Shown here: piece by piece, positions 26,395-34,539 of the stretch | How positions within the stretch are numbered: the stretch's first letter is position 1 | Layout of the letters: the number at the start of each line of letters is the position of its first letter | Assembly (NCBI GenBank): GCA_002699025.1 | Contig: PABA01000027.1 | Span: 1 to 64,000, forward strand | Direction: 5' to 3' | From: Sandaracinus sp. | GTDB taxonomy: Bacteria; Myxococcota_A; Polyangia; Polyangiales; Houyiibacteriaceae | Length of the DNA: 64,000 nt | Notes under the pieces: model-generated | What the model was told of the DNA's origin: nothing | Database searches by the model: none | The model's input: only the letters and a program-made list of their open reading frames with translations | Translations under genes and position numbers: made by a program

Positions 26395-27167
26395 GCCCCT
26401 TCGAGCTCACGCTCGGTGACCGGGCCGTCAGCGCGCGGCGCCACCCGGGGGCGGCGCCGACGCTCGTCTTCTGCCACGGCGCCGGGGGCAACGAGCGCTC
26501 CTTCGACGAGCTGCTGGCCGAGCTGCCGACCTCGCGCGCCTTCCTCGTGCCCTCGCTCCCCGGGCGGCTGGGGAGCGAGGGACCGCCGCTCGGATCCGTC
26601 GCGGAGATGGCGCGCTTCGTCCTCGCCGCGGCCGCGGCGGCCGGCGTGGAGGCGCCGCTCTTCGTCGGGCACTCGCTCGGTGGCGCCGTCGCCCTCGAGG
26701 CGGCGCTCCAGGCGCCCGAGCGCGTCGCGGGGCTGGCGCTCTTCGCGACGGGCGCGCGCCTCCGGGTGCACCCGACGATCCTCGAGGCCCACGCGCACGC
26801 GGCCGAGCGCGGCGAGCGCGTGCCGCTCACGCTGGCGTGGCGCGCGGACACGGACGCGGGCCTCGTCGCGCGCTGCGAGGCTCGGCGCGCCGAGACGCCG
26901 CCGGAGACGACCCTGGCCGACTGGCGGGCGGCCGACGGCTTCGACCGGATGGACGCGCTGGCCGAGGTGCGCGCTCCGGCGCTGCTCGTCGGCGGCGAGG
27001 AGGACGCGCTCACCCCGCCGAAGTACATGCAGTACCTCGACCGGCACCTCGCGGAGAGCGAGCTCCACCTCCTGCCGCGGGCCGGGCACATGCTGCCCCA
27101 CGAGCGCGCGGCCGAGGTCGCGGAGCTCCTCGAGCGCTTCGCGAGCGGCCTGCCGAAGCCGGGCTGA
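26391..27167 (+). CDS. Alpha/beta hydrolase
   Basis: The 258-residue hydrolase has the oxyanion strand CHGAGGNERSF (29-39), nucleophile Ser95 in GHSLGG, an acid in GGEEDALTPP and the catalytic His in AGHMLPHE near 230. The cap is short. This is the common carboxylesterase / lactonase type; substrate is not predictable. Its ATG overlaps the methyltransferase stop, so the two are co-translated and may act on one metabolite. Confidence 0.88.
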   Translation: MSPFELTLGDRAVSARRHPGAAPTLVFCHGAGGNERSFDELLAELPTSRAFLVPSLPGRLGSEGPPLGSVAEMARFVLAAAAAAGVEAPLFVGHSLGGAVALEAALQAPERVAGLALFATGARLRVHPTILEAHAHAAERGERVPLTLAWRADTDAGLVARCEARRAETPPETTLADWRAADGFDRMDALAEVRAPALLVGGEEDALTPPKYMQYLDRHLAESELHLLPRAGHMLPHERAAEVAELLERFASGLPKPG

Positions 27168-27488
<321 letters not shown>

Positions 27489-28313
27489 TCAGCGCAGGAA
27501 CGAGATGACCCGCTCGATCGCTTGCTCGGTCTCCGGCAGGGCGGCGTCGTTCAGCCAGCCGTGGGGCATGCGCTCGACCAGCTCGAGGTCCGTCGGGAGG
27601 CCGCGCGCGTTCCGGCGCGCGTAGAGGCGCTCCGCCTGCGCGACCGGGACCAGCCGGTCGGCCGTGCCGTGCATCACGAGGAGCGGCGCCGGGTGGTGCG
27701 CGAAGGCCGCCGGGGAGCGCTCGCGCCAGGCGCGGCGATCGTTCGTCTCGAGCACGAGGCGGAGCAGGAGCCCGGCGCGGCGACCGCCCATGCGATCGAA
27801 CTCGGTCGCGCCGTAGATGCTGACGAGCCGGTGGTAGGGCGCCTCCGTGCGGCCGGCGTGCAGCAGCATGAGCGCGGCGCCCGCGGAGAAGCCCGCCATC
27901 GAGATGCGCTCCGGGTCGCAGCCGAAGGCTTCGCAGCGCGAGCGCCAGAAGGTGGCGGCCGTGTCGACGTCGGCGACCTGCGCGGCGAGCGCGCCGCCGC
28001 GGAAGAGCAGCCGGTAGTCGATGGCGCAGCTCGCGAAGCCCGCGTCCGCGAGGCGCGTGGCGAGGAGGCGCACCGGCTTCATGCGACGCGAGCCGAGGAC
28101 GAAGCCGCCGCCGTGCACGAGGATCACCGAGGGATGCGGCCCGGGGCCGTCCGGCAGGTAGACGTCATAGAGGGGCGCGACGCCGCGCCGCCGCGAGACC
28201 GCGTAGGCCTCCGTCGCCACGGGCTCGCGGGCCTCGAAGCGGCTCGGCAGGGCGAGCGACCAGAGCGCGTGCGCGAGCCCACCGACGCGCGGCCCCTCGG
28301 AAGCGGAGTCCAT
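27489..28313 (-). CDS. Alpha/beta hydrolase, hormone-sensitive-lipase-like esterase
   Basis: The 274-residue esterase has the oxyanion motif HGGGF (67-71), nucleophile Ser143 in GFSAG, Asp219 in HGTADRLVP and His251 in MPHGW. This is the HGGG / GxSAG signature of family IV (HSL-like) carboxylesterases, which favour short acyl esters. There is no signal peptide. The start at ATG 28313 lies 5 codons before the first conserved residues. The gene is followed by the composite repeat and preceded by another repeat-bearing gap. Confidence 0.88.
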   Translation of the reverse strand: MDSASEGPRVGGLAHALWSLALPSRFEAREPVATEAYAVSRRRGVAPLYDVYLPDGPGPHPSVILVHGGGFVLGSRRMKPVRLLATRLADAGFASCAIDYRLLFRGGALAAQVADVDTAATFWRSRCEAFGCDPERISMAGFSAGAALMLLHAGRTEAPYHRLVSIYGATEFDRMGGRRAGLLLRLVLETNDRRAWRERSPAAFAHHPAPLLVMHGTADRLVPVAQAERLYARRNARGLPTDLELVERMPHGWLNDAALPETEQAIERVISFLR

Positions 28314-28711
28314 CCGACGAGCATAGCGTCCCCTCGCTTCGCTCGGGGAGGGCCTCGCTTCGCTCGGCCGGGGGTCGGGGTCTCGTCGCCGAAGGCGACG
28401 CCCGGCCTCCGGCCGGGGGGATCGGGGAACTGGGCCCACGTCGGCACGCGCGTCGGCTCCGAGCCTCCGTGAGCGATCGTCCTCGTCCTCGTCCTCGTGC
28501 ACGTGCACGTGCTCGACCGTGCGCCACGCGCGCATCGTCCGCGCGCGCTCCGATGTCCGCACTCCGCCGGCAGCTCCGACACCTGCGCGAACGAGGCGAA
28601 GCATCGCCCTCACGACCCCCAGTCCCCAGCCCCCTGTCCCCACGGCCCACCGCCGGTCGTCGCTCCAAAGGCGACGAGACCTCGACCCCGCCGAGCGAAG
28701 CGAGGATCGCC
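28314..28711. repeat. Intergenic repeats: GC hairpins and composite hexamer core
   Basis: The 398-bp gap lies between two minus-strand genes. It contains CTCGCTTCGCTCGG repeats at about 28333-28370, small hairpins (GTCGCC-GAA-GGCGAC and CCCGGCC-type), a copy of the word GGATCGGGGAACTGGG that also lies at 99-133, and a CGTCCT hexamer run leading into the palindrome CGTGCACGTGCACG at 28496-28509. A CGACGAGACC segment reappears in inverted form near 28675. No gene is supported. Confidence 0.7.
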
Positions 28712-29836
28712 TCAGAGCTGGTCGATCACGGCGGCCATCGCGTCGAGCTGCGCGCGTCCGAGCAGCTTGCAGCGCGCCGGCGACCAGCCGTGCAGCGGGT
28801 CCGGGTCGTTCGCGTCGTCCTTGAACGGCTGCTCGAGCGTCATGGCCAGCGCGCCGAACGCCCCGGCGACCTGGTTGGTGCACATGCGCATGTTCGCCTT
28901 GCCCGGCGCCGCCCGCGGGTAGCCGTGCTCGGTCTGGAAGCTCGGGCACGCCTTCGCGAGCGCCGCGCAGTAGGCGTCGCGCGCCGGCAGCACGTGCCGC
29001 GGAAGCTCCGCGACCCCGTCGGGCCCGGCGATGAAGTTGTAGGGCAGCGCCTCGTCGCCGTGCACGTCGAGGCAGAGGGCCACCTTCGTCTCGCCCATGC
29101 GCTCCAGCACGCGGAGCACCTCGGGGCTGTGCTCCATCGAGGGCTCGGCCCAGGCGCGGTTCAGGTTCATGCCGCAGGCGTTCGTCCGGAGGTGCCCGCG
29201 GACGCTCCCGTCCGGGTTCATGTTCGGCACCACGTGGAAGACCGCCTTCTTCCGCAGCGCGCGGGCGAGGGCGTCGGCCGGATCGAGGAGCCGCTCCAGC
29301 AGCCCCTCGACGAGCCACTCCGCCATGGACTCGCCCGGGTGCTGGCGCGCGAGGATCCAGAAGGGCCGCTTGCCCTCCGCGGGCTCGCCCACCGTGAGCA
29401 TGTCGAGCGGCCGCCCGTCCAGCGTCTCGCCGAGCACCTCCAGCCGCACCCCCTCGGCCCCCTGCGAGCGACCGATCAGCCGCTGGTGCCGCTCGAGCGA
29501 GTAGGGCGCGAAGTAGGCGTACCAGACCGCGTCCGCCGTGACCTGGTGCGTCACGCGGAGCTCGCCGTCCTCGTAGCGCGTCGGCACGCGGAACCAGTGC
29601 TCACGATCGTAGGACGCGCAGGCCTGGTAGCCGGGCCAGCCGCCCTCGTAGCTCGCGCCCTTCGCGTTGGTGATGCGCCAGGCGAGCCGCCGCCCGCGCG
29701 CGCCCGTGACGCGGAAGTGGAACCACTGGTAGTGCTCGGCGCCCTCGTCGGGGCGGATGGCGAGCTGGAGGTCTTCCGGGTTCTGCTCGAGGACCTCGAT
29801 GTTCCCGGAGTCGAAGCGATCCGTGACGTGCACCAC
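28712..29836 (-). CDS. M14-family zinc carboxypeptidase (cytosolic carboxypeptidase-like)
   Basis: The 374-residue peptidase has the M14 zinc site His166 and Glu169 (HPGES), His259 (DVHGDE), substrate-binding NPDG (207-210) and NLNR (224-227), and the catalytic Glu335 in AMTLEQPFK. The first 150 residues form the beta-rich N-domain typical of cytosolic carboxypeptidases (YQWFHFRVTGARG, WYAYFAPYSLERH). Bacterial members trim C-terminal residues from proteins or peptides; the target is unknown. No signal peptide is seen. It is monocistronic, with a hairpin terminator belonging to the upstream operon just before it. Confidence 0.92.
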   Translation of the reverse strand: MVHVTDRFDSGNIEVLEQNPEDLQLAIRPDEGAEHYQWFHFRVTGARGRRLAWRITNAKGASYEGGWPGYQACASYDREHWFRVPTRYEDGELRVTHQVTADAVWYAYFAPYSLERHQRLIGRSQGAEGVRLEVLGETLDGRPLDMLTVGEPAEGKRPFWILARQHPGESMAEWLVEGLLERLLDPADALARALRKKAVFHVVPNMNPDGSVRGHLRTNACGMNLNRAWAEPSMEHSPEVLRVLERMGETKVALCLDVHGDEALPYNFIAGPDGVAELPRHVLPARDAYCAALAKACPSFQTEHGYPRAAPGKANMRMCTNQVAGAFGALAMTLEQPFKDDANDPDPLHGWSPARCKLLGRAQLDAMAAVIDQL

Positions 29837-29874
29837 GGCGCATCTCTACGGGCGACGCGGCGCCGCGTCCAGCC

Positions 29875-29907
29875 TTCCGCGCGCAGCCGGCGCTCCGGCG
29901 CGCGGAA
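29875..29907 (-). terminator. Hairpin terminator of the VWA lipoprotein operon
   Basis: A perfect 10-bp inverted repeat, TTCCGCGCGC and GCGCGCGGAA, with a 13-base loop lies 9 bases beyond the stop of the lipoprotein gene. There is no T-run. Confidence 0.6.
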
Positions 29908-29915
29908 CGGTGGCC

Positions 29916-31199
29916 TCAGTCGCAGGTGGAGACGTCGACGGCGCCGTTGATCGCCGCGAGAAGCCGGCGGAAGAAGGGCGCGTAGCTCGGCGCGCAGATG
30001 GAGCCGAGGACCGCCTGCGAGCCGAGCAGATCGAGCTCCTGGGCGGTCTCCACGTAGCGCACGCCCGGCGAAGCGCGCGTCAGCGTCACGCCCCCTTCGA
30101 CCCGCTCGCAGGCCGTCGACGGCCCCAGGGTCATCGGATCGATCGCCAGCTCCATGGCGTCGTCCTCGAGGATCGCGTCCCAGGCGGCCGTCTGGAGATC
30201 GACGGGCACCCCGACGAGCGGCGCGAAGACGACCCGGCCGGCGGCCCCGGGGCGCAGATCGCGGAGCCCGTCCACGTAGCGGCTGATCGGGTGCAGCGCC
30301 CCCTCGGCGTCGTGGTACTCGACGCAGCGCGAGTTCAGGTCGCCCGGGAAGGGCCCGCCCATGGTCTGGAAGAGCGCCGGGTTCGCGGCGGAGCAGTCCT
30401 CCTCGTCGCTCACGATGAGTACGACCAGCACACTGTCCGGGCGGAGGAAGCCGGCGTTCACGCCGTCCGCGTGGCCGACCGTGCCGCCGTGGAACTCGAG
30501 CGCCGAGGTCGAGGGCGTGATGGCCTTGAGCATGGCCTCGAGCTGCTGCTCGAAGCCGCAGCCGTTCGTGCCGAGCGTGGCCTTGCAGGCGAAGTCGCGG
30601 CGGAACCGGGAGAGGCCGGCGGTCTCGTACTCGAGGAAGGCCGGGAGCGCGTCGGGGCAGGTCGCGTCGCTCGAGCGCACCGTGGTCGTGAGCACGCCGT
30701 CGCCGCCGAAGTCCGAGTCGGGGCAGGTCGGGACGACGAAGCCGCCCGTGCCCATGTCGGAGCTGACGACGCCGACGTGCAGGTCGTCGATGGGCGGGAA
30801 CTCGACGGCGCCGCCGGGCATGGGCTGGCCCGTCGCAAGCGCGCGGACGAGGTCCGGGAAGGCCGCGACGAGCTCCTCCTGCTCCTCGCTCATGCTGACC
30901 GAGTCGTCGACGACGAGGAGGAGGTCGACGGCGTCCGAGCCGGGCACGCAGGCGTCGACCTCCGCGTCCGGGCCCGCGTCGGTCGCGGCGTCCTCGCCGG
31001 CGTCTGCGCCGCCATCCACGGCGGCGTCGTCGGAGGCGTCCATCGCCGCGTCGGCGAGGTCCTCCGGGTCGGCGCGGCAGTAGCCGTCGGAGTGGCAGAA
31101 CCAGCCGCTCGGGCAGGCGCCGTCGGGGCAGGTGAAGACGCCCTCCTCCGGGTCCGGGCACCCGGCGAGGAGCACGAGCAGGATCGCCGCGCGGCGCAT
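29916..31199 (-). CDS. VWA-type lipoprotein with Asp/Ala linker
   Basis: The 427-residue protein has a lipoprotein signal ending LLAGC (Cys14), a short Cys-rich segment (CPDGACPSGWFCHSDGYC), an acidic Asp/Ala/Gly linker (45-83), and then a domain that opens with VVDDSVSM (98-102 as DxSxS). This is a metal-ion-dependent adhesion site of the von Willebrand A fold. Six further cysteines probably form disulfides outside the cell. Proteins like this are abundant surface lipoproteins in myxobacteria; the ligand is unknown. Its ATG overlaps the stop of the TPR membrane protein upstream (TGATG), so the two are one operon. Confidence 0.82.
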   Translation of the reverse strand: MRRAAILLVLLAGCPDPEEGVFTCPDGACPSGWFCHSDGYCRADPEDLADAAMDASDDAAVDGGADAGEDAATDAGPDAEVDACVPGSDAVDLLLVVDDSVSMSEEQEELVAAFPDLVRALATGQPMPGGAVEFPPIDDLHVGVVSSDMGTGGFVVPTCPDSDFGGDGVLTTTVRSSDATCPDALPAFLEYETAGLSRFRRDFACKATLGTNGCGFEQQLEAMLKAITPSTSALEFHGGTVGHADGVNAGFLRPDSVLVVLIVSDEEDCSAANPALFQTMGGPFPGDLNSRCVEYHDAEGALHPISRYVDGLRDLRPGAAGRVVFAPLVGVPVDLQTAAWDAILEDDAMELAIDPMTLGPSTACERVEGGVTLTRASPGVRYVETAQELDLLGSQAVLGSICAPSYAPFFRRLLAAINGAVDVSTCD

Positions 31200-32059
31200 C
31201 AGAACCGCCCCTCGAGGCCGAGGCCCCCGGGCGCCGGCACGAGGCCGAGCGCGACGGCGGCGGGGTCGTCCTCGTCGCCGCGGACCCACCAGACCACGCC
31301 GGCCGCGAGCGCGGCCGCGCCGAGGCCGAGCGTGACGAGGCCGGCAACGCGACGGCGGTCGGCCGCGCCGGCGTCGTCCGAGACGTCGGACCAGGGTGTG
31401 CCGGGCGCGGCGTCGTTCACCGCGCTGGCGCTGCTCGCGGCGAGGCCGAGGGCGAGGCCACCGCCGACCAGGGCCGCGCCGCCGGTGGCGAGGAGGGCGA
31501 TGGGGCCGGCGCGAGAGGGCCCATCCGAGGGAGGCGCGTCGGCGGTCGCCGGCGCCGCGGCCGGGGCGTCGTCGTCGTCCTCCTGCGCCTGCGCCTCGAG
31601 GGCGGCGGCGCGGGCGACCTGCTCGCGGAGCCGTTCGATGCGGGCGGCGACGGCGGCGCGGTTCTCGACGTCCGGCAGCGCCTCCAGGTAGGCCTCGAAG
31701 GCCTCGATGGCGCGCGGCAGGTCGCCGAGGAGCTGCGCCGTGTGGCCGATGTTGAAGAGGAGGCCCGGCCGGTCGCTGAGCTCCCAGGCGCGCTCGAAGT
31801 GCCCGAGCGCCTCCTCGTAGCGGCCGCCCTCGAAGGCGGCGCGCCCGGCGAGGAAGAGCCCGCGGGCCTCCTCGTCGAGGCGCGCGCTCTCGTCCTGCGC
31901 GCCGATCGTGATGTCGTCGTCGGCCGGCGCCTGCGCTGCCGCGACCGAGCCGGCCGGCGACGCTCCCAGCACCCCCCAGCCCAGCACCCCCCAGCCCAGT
32001 GGCCCCCAACCCAGCGCGCCGAGCAGCGCGAGCCGCCTCATCGTCATCCACCCCATCAT
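31199..32059 (-). CDS. TPR protein with C-terminal membrane helices
   Basis: Called from ATG 32059, which follows GGGAG by 5 bases; a tandem ATG at 32056 is equally possible. The product has 286 residues. A signal peptide with repeated GWGVLGWGVLG text covers residues 7-37. Two or three TPR units follow (AGRAAFEGGRYEEALGHFERAWEL, GLLFNIGHTAQLLGDLPRAI), then a charged coiled segment, and two transmembrane helices near 185-207 and 235-255. The layout fits a periplasmic TPR scaffold anchored in the membrane. It is co-translated with the VWA lipoprotein. Confidence 0.75.
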   Translation of the reverse strand: MMGWMTMRRLALLGALGWGPLGWGVLGWGVLGASPAGSVAAAQAPADDDITIGAQDESARLDEEARGLFLAGRAAFEGGRYEEALGHFERAWELSDRPGLLFNIGHTAQLLGDLPRAIEAFEAYLEALPDVENRAAVAARIERLREQVARAAALEAQAQEDDDDAPAAAPATADAPPSDGPSRAGPIALLATGGAALVGGGLALGLAASSASAVNDAAPGTPWSDVSDDAGAADRRRVAGLVTLGLGAAALAAGVVWWVRGDEDDPAAVALGLVPAPGGLGLEGRF

Positions 32060-32237
32060 CTCGTCTCCCGCCGACGCATCCTGGCACAAACCGGCCGAGT
32101 CGCAGAAGCGCGGTGCAGGCGCCGTTCCATGCGCGAACGGGGCTCGGGGACGAGAGGCGCGGGCGGCGGGGGCGAACGAGGCGGCCTCCCCGACCAGCGG
32201 CTCTCCGACGGGGTCGCCCGCCGGGCGGACGGCGCCC

Positions 32238-32954
32238 TCAGTAGATCGGCGGGGCCGGGAGGCGCCGGCGGGGGGCGCGGACGCGCTCGGTGGCCTTCGC
32301 GAGAGCGGCCCGGCCGCCGGTCTCGATGACCTCGCCGTGCGCCATGACGAGGCGGTCGAAGTCCTCCTCGAGGAGGCGCTCGATGCTGGCCCCGTGGGCC
32401 GCGCGATCCTTCGTCACGAGGCGGAGGAGCCGGCTCTGCCCGCAGCGCCCGAGCGTGCCGGCGACCACGCGGAAGACGAACCAGCTCATCAGCCCCTGCG
32501 CCTCGAGGATGTGGAAGACGAGGTCGGTGACGACGAGCGAGCGGCTCGGCCGGTGGAGGAGGACCACCTCGTTCAGCTTCGGCACGCCCTCGATGGCTAC
32601 CGGGTCGAGCCCCGGCAAGAGCGGCGCCCCGGCCTCGAGCTCCCCGTCGAAGGCGATGTCGGGGCGCTTGGCGGCCAAGCCCGGCGCCCCGAGGAGCGTC
32701 GCCTCCGGGTAGCGCTCCCGGGCCCGCGGCAGGTGCAGGTGGTGGAACTGGTTCGGCCCCACCAGATGCGTGACCGGGCCGAGCGCGTCGAGCTCGGCGG
32801 CGAGCGCGTCGTCGATGCGGATCGGCGACCAGAGCACGAGGCCGTCGCCCGCGCGCAGGACGGTCATGCGGAGCGGGAAGACCACGCCGCCCGGCATGCG
32901 GAGCGTGTCGCGGGCCTCCCAGAGGTCGTCGGCGAGGCGGTTCAAGCGGGGCAT
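32238..32954 (-). CDS. DUF4336 protein (metallo-beta-lactamase-like)
   Basis: The 238-residue protein fits DUF4336: it opens LNRLADDLWEARDTLRMPGGVVFPLRMTVLR and has THLVGPNQFHHLHLP and VLLHRPSRSLVVTDLVFH. These are the degenerate metallo-beta-lactamase positions of that family, whose reaction is not known. A strong ribosome site (AGGAG, 8 bases upstream) fixes the start. It is divergent from the MarR gene, and its promoter region contains the operator at 33005-33044, so it is probably the MarR target. Confidence 0.82.
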   Translation of the reverse strand: MPRLNRLADDLWEARDTLRMPGGVVFPLRMTVLRAGDGLVLWSPIRIDDALAAELDALGPVTHLVGPNQFHHLHLPRARERYPEATLLGAPGLAAKRPDIAFDGELEAGAPLLPGLDPVAIEGVPKLNEVVLLHRPSRSLVVTDLVFHILEAQGLMSWFVFRVVAGTLGRCGQSRLLRLVTKDRAAHGASIERLLEEDFDRLVMAHGEVIETGGRAALAKATERVRAPRRRLPAPPIY

Positions 32955-33004
32955 CGGGCGTCTCCTTCCAGGCCGCGCGGCGCTGCGCCGGCCCGTCGGA
33001 TTTA

Positions 33005-33044
33005 GTCAAGCACCATTGACCAATCTGGTCAAGCACGCTTGACC
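33005..33044. promoter_or_regulatory. Probable MarR operator with two inverted repeats
   Basis: A perfect palindrome, GGTCAAGC-AC-GCTTGACC, occupies 33027-33044. A weaker one, GTCAA-N6-TTGAC, lies at 33005-33020. Both share the half-site GTCAAGCAC, repeated 23 bp apart. The pair sits between divergent marR-like and DUF4336 genes and touches the marR ATG, as expected for auto-repression and control of the neighbour. Confidence 0.8.
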
Positions 33045-33527
33045 ATGTGCTACGATGGGCTCGTGGATCCCTCCTTCCCCGAGGAGCTCGAGGCGGCGAA
33101 GCGCGCGAGCACGGCCCAGCTCCTCTTCAAGTGCGCGCGCCTGGTGAACGAGCGCGCGCTGGCGACCCTCCCCCTCGACGCGGGGACGCCGCGGCCGCGC
33201 CCGGCGCACATGGCGCTCTTCCCGCACATCGACCTCGAGGGCACGCGTCCGAGCGAGCTCGCGCGGCGGGTCGGCGTGAGCAAGCAGGCCGTCGGGCAGC
33301 TGGTCGACGAGCTCGAGGCAATGGGCGTGGTCGAGCGGCGCCCGGATCCGGACGACGGGCGCGCCAAGCGGGTGGCCTTCACGGACGCGGGGCTCCGATC
33401 GATCCTGGACGGGCTCGCGCACCTCCGCCGCGTGGAGGCGGAGCTGGCGGAGGCGATCGGGGAGGACGCGATGGGCGCGCTCCGCGAGGGCCTGCTCGCG
33501 CTGCACGATCACCTGGTCGAGGAGTGA
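33045..33527 (+). CDS. MarR-family transcriptional regulator
   Basis: The 160-residue regulator is called from ATG 33045, which abuts the operator; a GTG at 33063 would give 154 residues and is a serious alternative. The winged helix-turn-helix is clear at about residues 65-110 (PSELARRVGVSKQAVGQLVDELEAMGVVERRPDPDDGRAKRVAFTDAG as separate short blocks), with the Asp-Arg wing motif typical of MarR. Flanking helices form the dimer interface. It likely represses itself and the divergent DUF4336 gene; the inducing ligand is unknown. Confidence 0.88.
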   Translation: MCYDGLVDPSFPEELEAAKRASTAQLLFKCARLVNERALATLPLDAGTPRPRPAHMALFPHIDLEGTRPSELARRVGVSKQAVGQLVDELEAMGVVERRPDPDDGRAKRVAFTDAGLRSILDGLAHLRRVEAELAEAIGEDAMGALREGLLALHDHLVEE

Positions 33528-33670
33528 GGCGCCCGAGCGCGTATCGCGTGGGCGACCCGAGGGCGGCCCCCGCGCCGTCCCGGGGAGCGGCGACGAGGGG
33601 ATGCCGGGGGTGAGGGAGGCGAGCGGCGCCGGGCTCGTTGCCGCGAGAGGCTGACCCCAGGCTCGAGCGC

Positions 33671-34471
33671 ATGACGGCGTTCGACGAGGCGATGGCGTGG
33701 CGGGAGGAGCGAGCGGAGGACCGGCAGGGAGGCTGGGAGGCGCGCTTCGACGAGGCCTGGTACCAGGGTCGCGGCGCCTACGGCGGCGTGGTGGCGGCGC
33801 TCTTCACGCGCGCCTTCGAGCGGGTGGTGCGCGCCGGGCGTCAGCCGCGGACCCTGACCGTCCACTTCTGCGCGCCGGCCACCGGGAGCGCGCGCCTGAG
33901 CGCCCGGGCGGAGCGCGAGGGGAGCTACGTCTCGCACCTGAGCGGGCGCCTCGAGCAGCGGGGGAAGACGGTCGCCATGGCGCTCGGCACCTGGGGGCGG
34001 GATCGGACCGGGGGGCCGGCGCTCGGGGAGAGCTCGCGGCCGGACGCGCCGCCGCCCGAGGACGTGCCGGTGCTGCCCTGGCTCCCCGGCTGGCCGACCT
34101 TCGCCCAGCGCTTCGAGTTCCGCCCCTGCCTCGGCCAGGCGCCCATGAGCGGCGCGAGCGAGGCGCGCCTCGGAGGCTGGATCCGGGGCGCCGAGCCGCA
34201 GCGCGCCGACGCCGCCTGGGTGGCGGCGCTCCTCGACGCCTGGCCCCCGAGCGCCCTCTGCCTGCTCTCGAAGCCGCGCCCCGCGGCGAGCATCGACCTG
34301 AGCTACCACTTCTTCCAGCCCTTCCCCCTGGACGTCCCGGACGACGCCTTCTTCCTCTACGACGCCCGAAGCACCGTCGTGCAGGCGGGCTACGCCGAGG
34401 AGCGCGCAACTCTCTGGGACGCGGAGGGCCGGCTGGTGGCTCGCGTGCGCCAGAACGTCGCCATCATCTAG
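33671..34471 (+). CDS. Acyl-CoA thioesterase-like protein (second copy)
   Basis: The 266-residue protein is a TesB-type double-hotdog protein. The motif WYQGRGAYGGVVAALFTRAF matches the first helix turn of the paralogue at 24076-24891, PRTLTVHFCAPATG gives the next strand, and the C-terminal hotdog ends DAEGRLVARVRQNV. The first residues conserved with the family follow ATG 33671 closely. It is downstream of marR on the same strand with a 143-base gap and may or may not share its transcript. Confidence 0.8.
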   Translation: MTAFDEAMAWREERAEDRQGGWEARFDEAWYQGRGAYGGVVAALFTRAFERVVRAGRQPRTLTVHFCAPATGSARLSARAEREGSYVSHLSGRLEQRGKTVAMALGTWGRDRTGGPALGESSRPDAPPPEDVPVLPWLPGWPTFAQRFEFRPCLGQAPMSGASEARLGGWIRGAEPQRADAAWVAALLDAWPPSALCLLSKPRPAASIDLSYHFFQPFPLDVPDDAFFLYDARSTVVQAGYAEERATLWDAEGRLVARVRQNVAII

Positions 34472-34539
34472 TACCGATCCGGCGCCACGCGCGCACGAGC
34501 GGAGAGGCGAAGGCGGGCGGCGCCGTGTAGGATGCGCGC

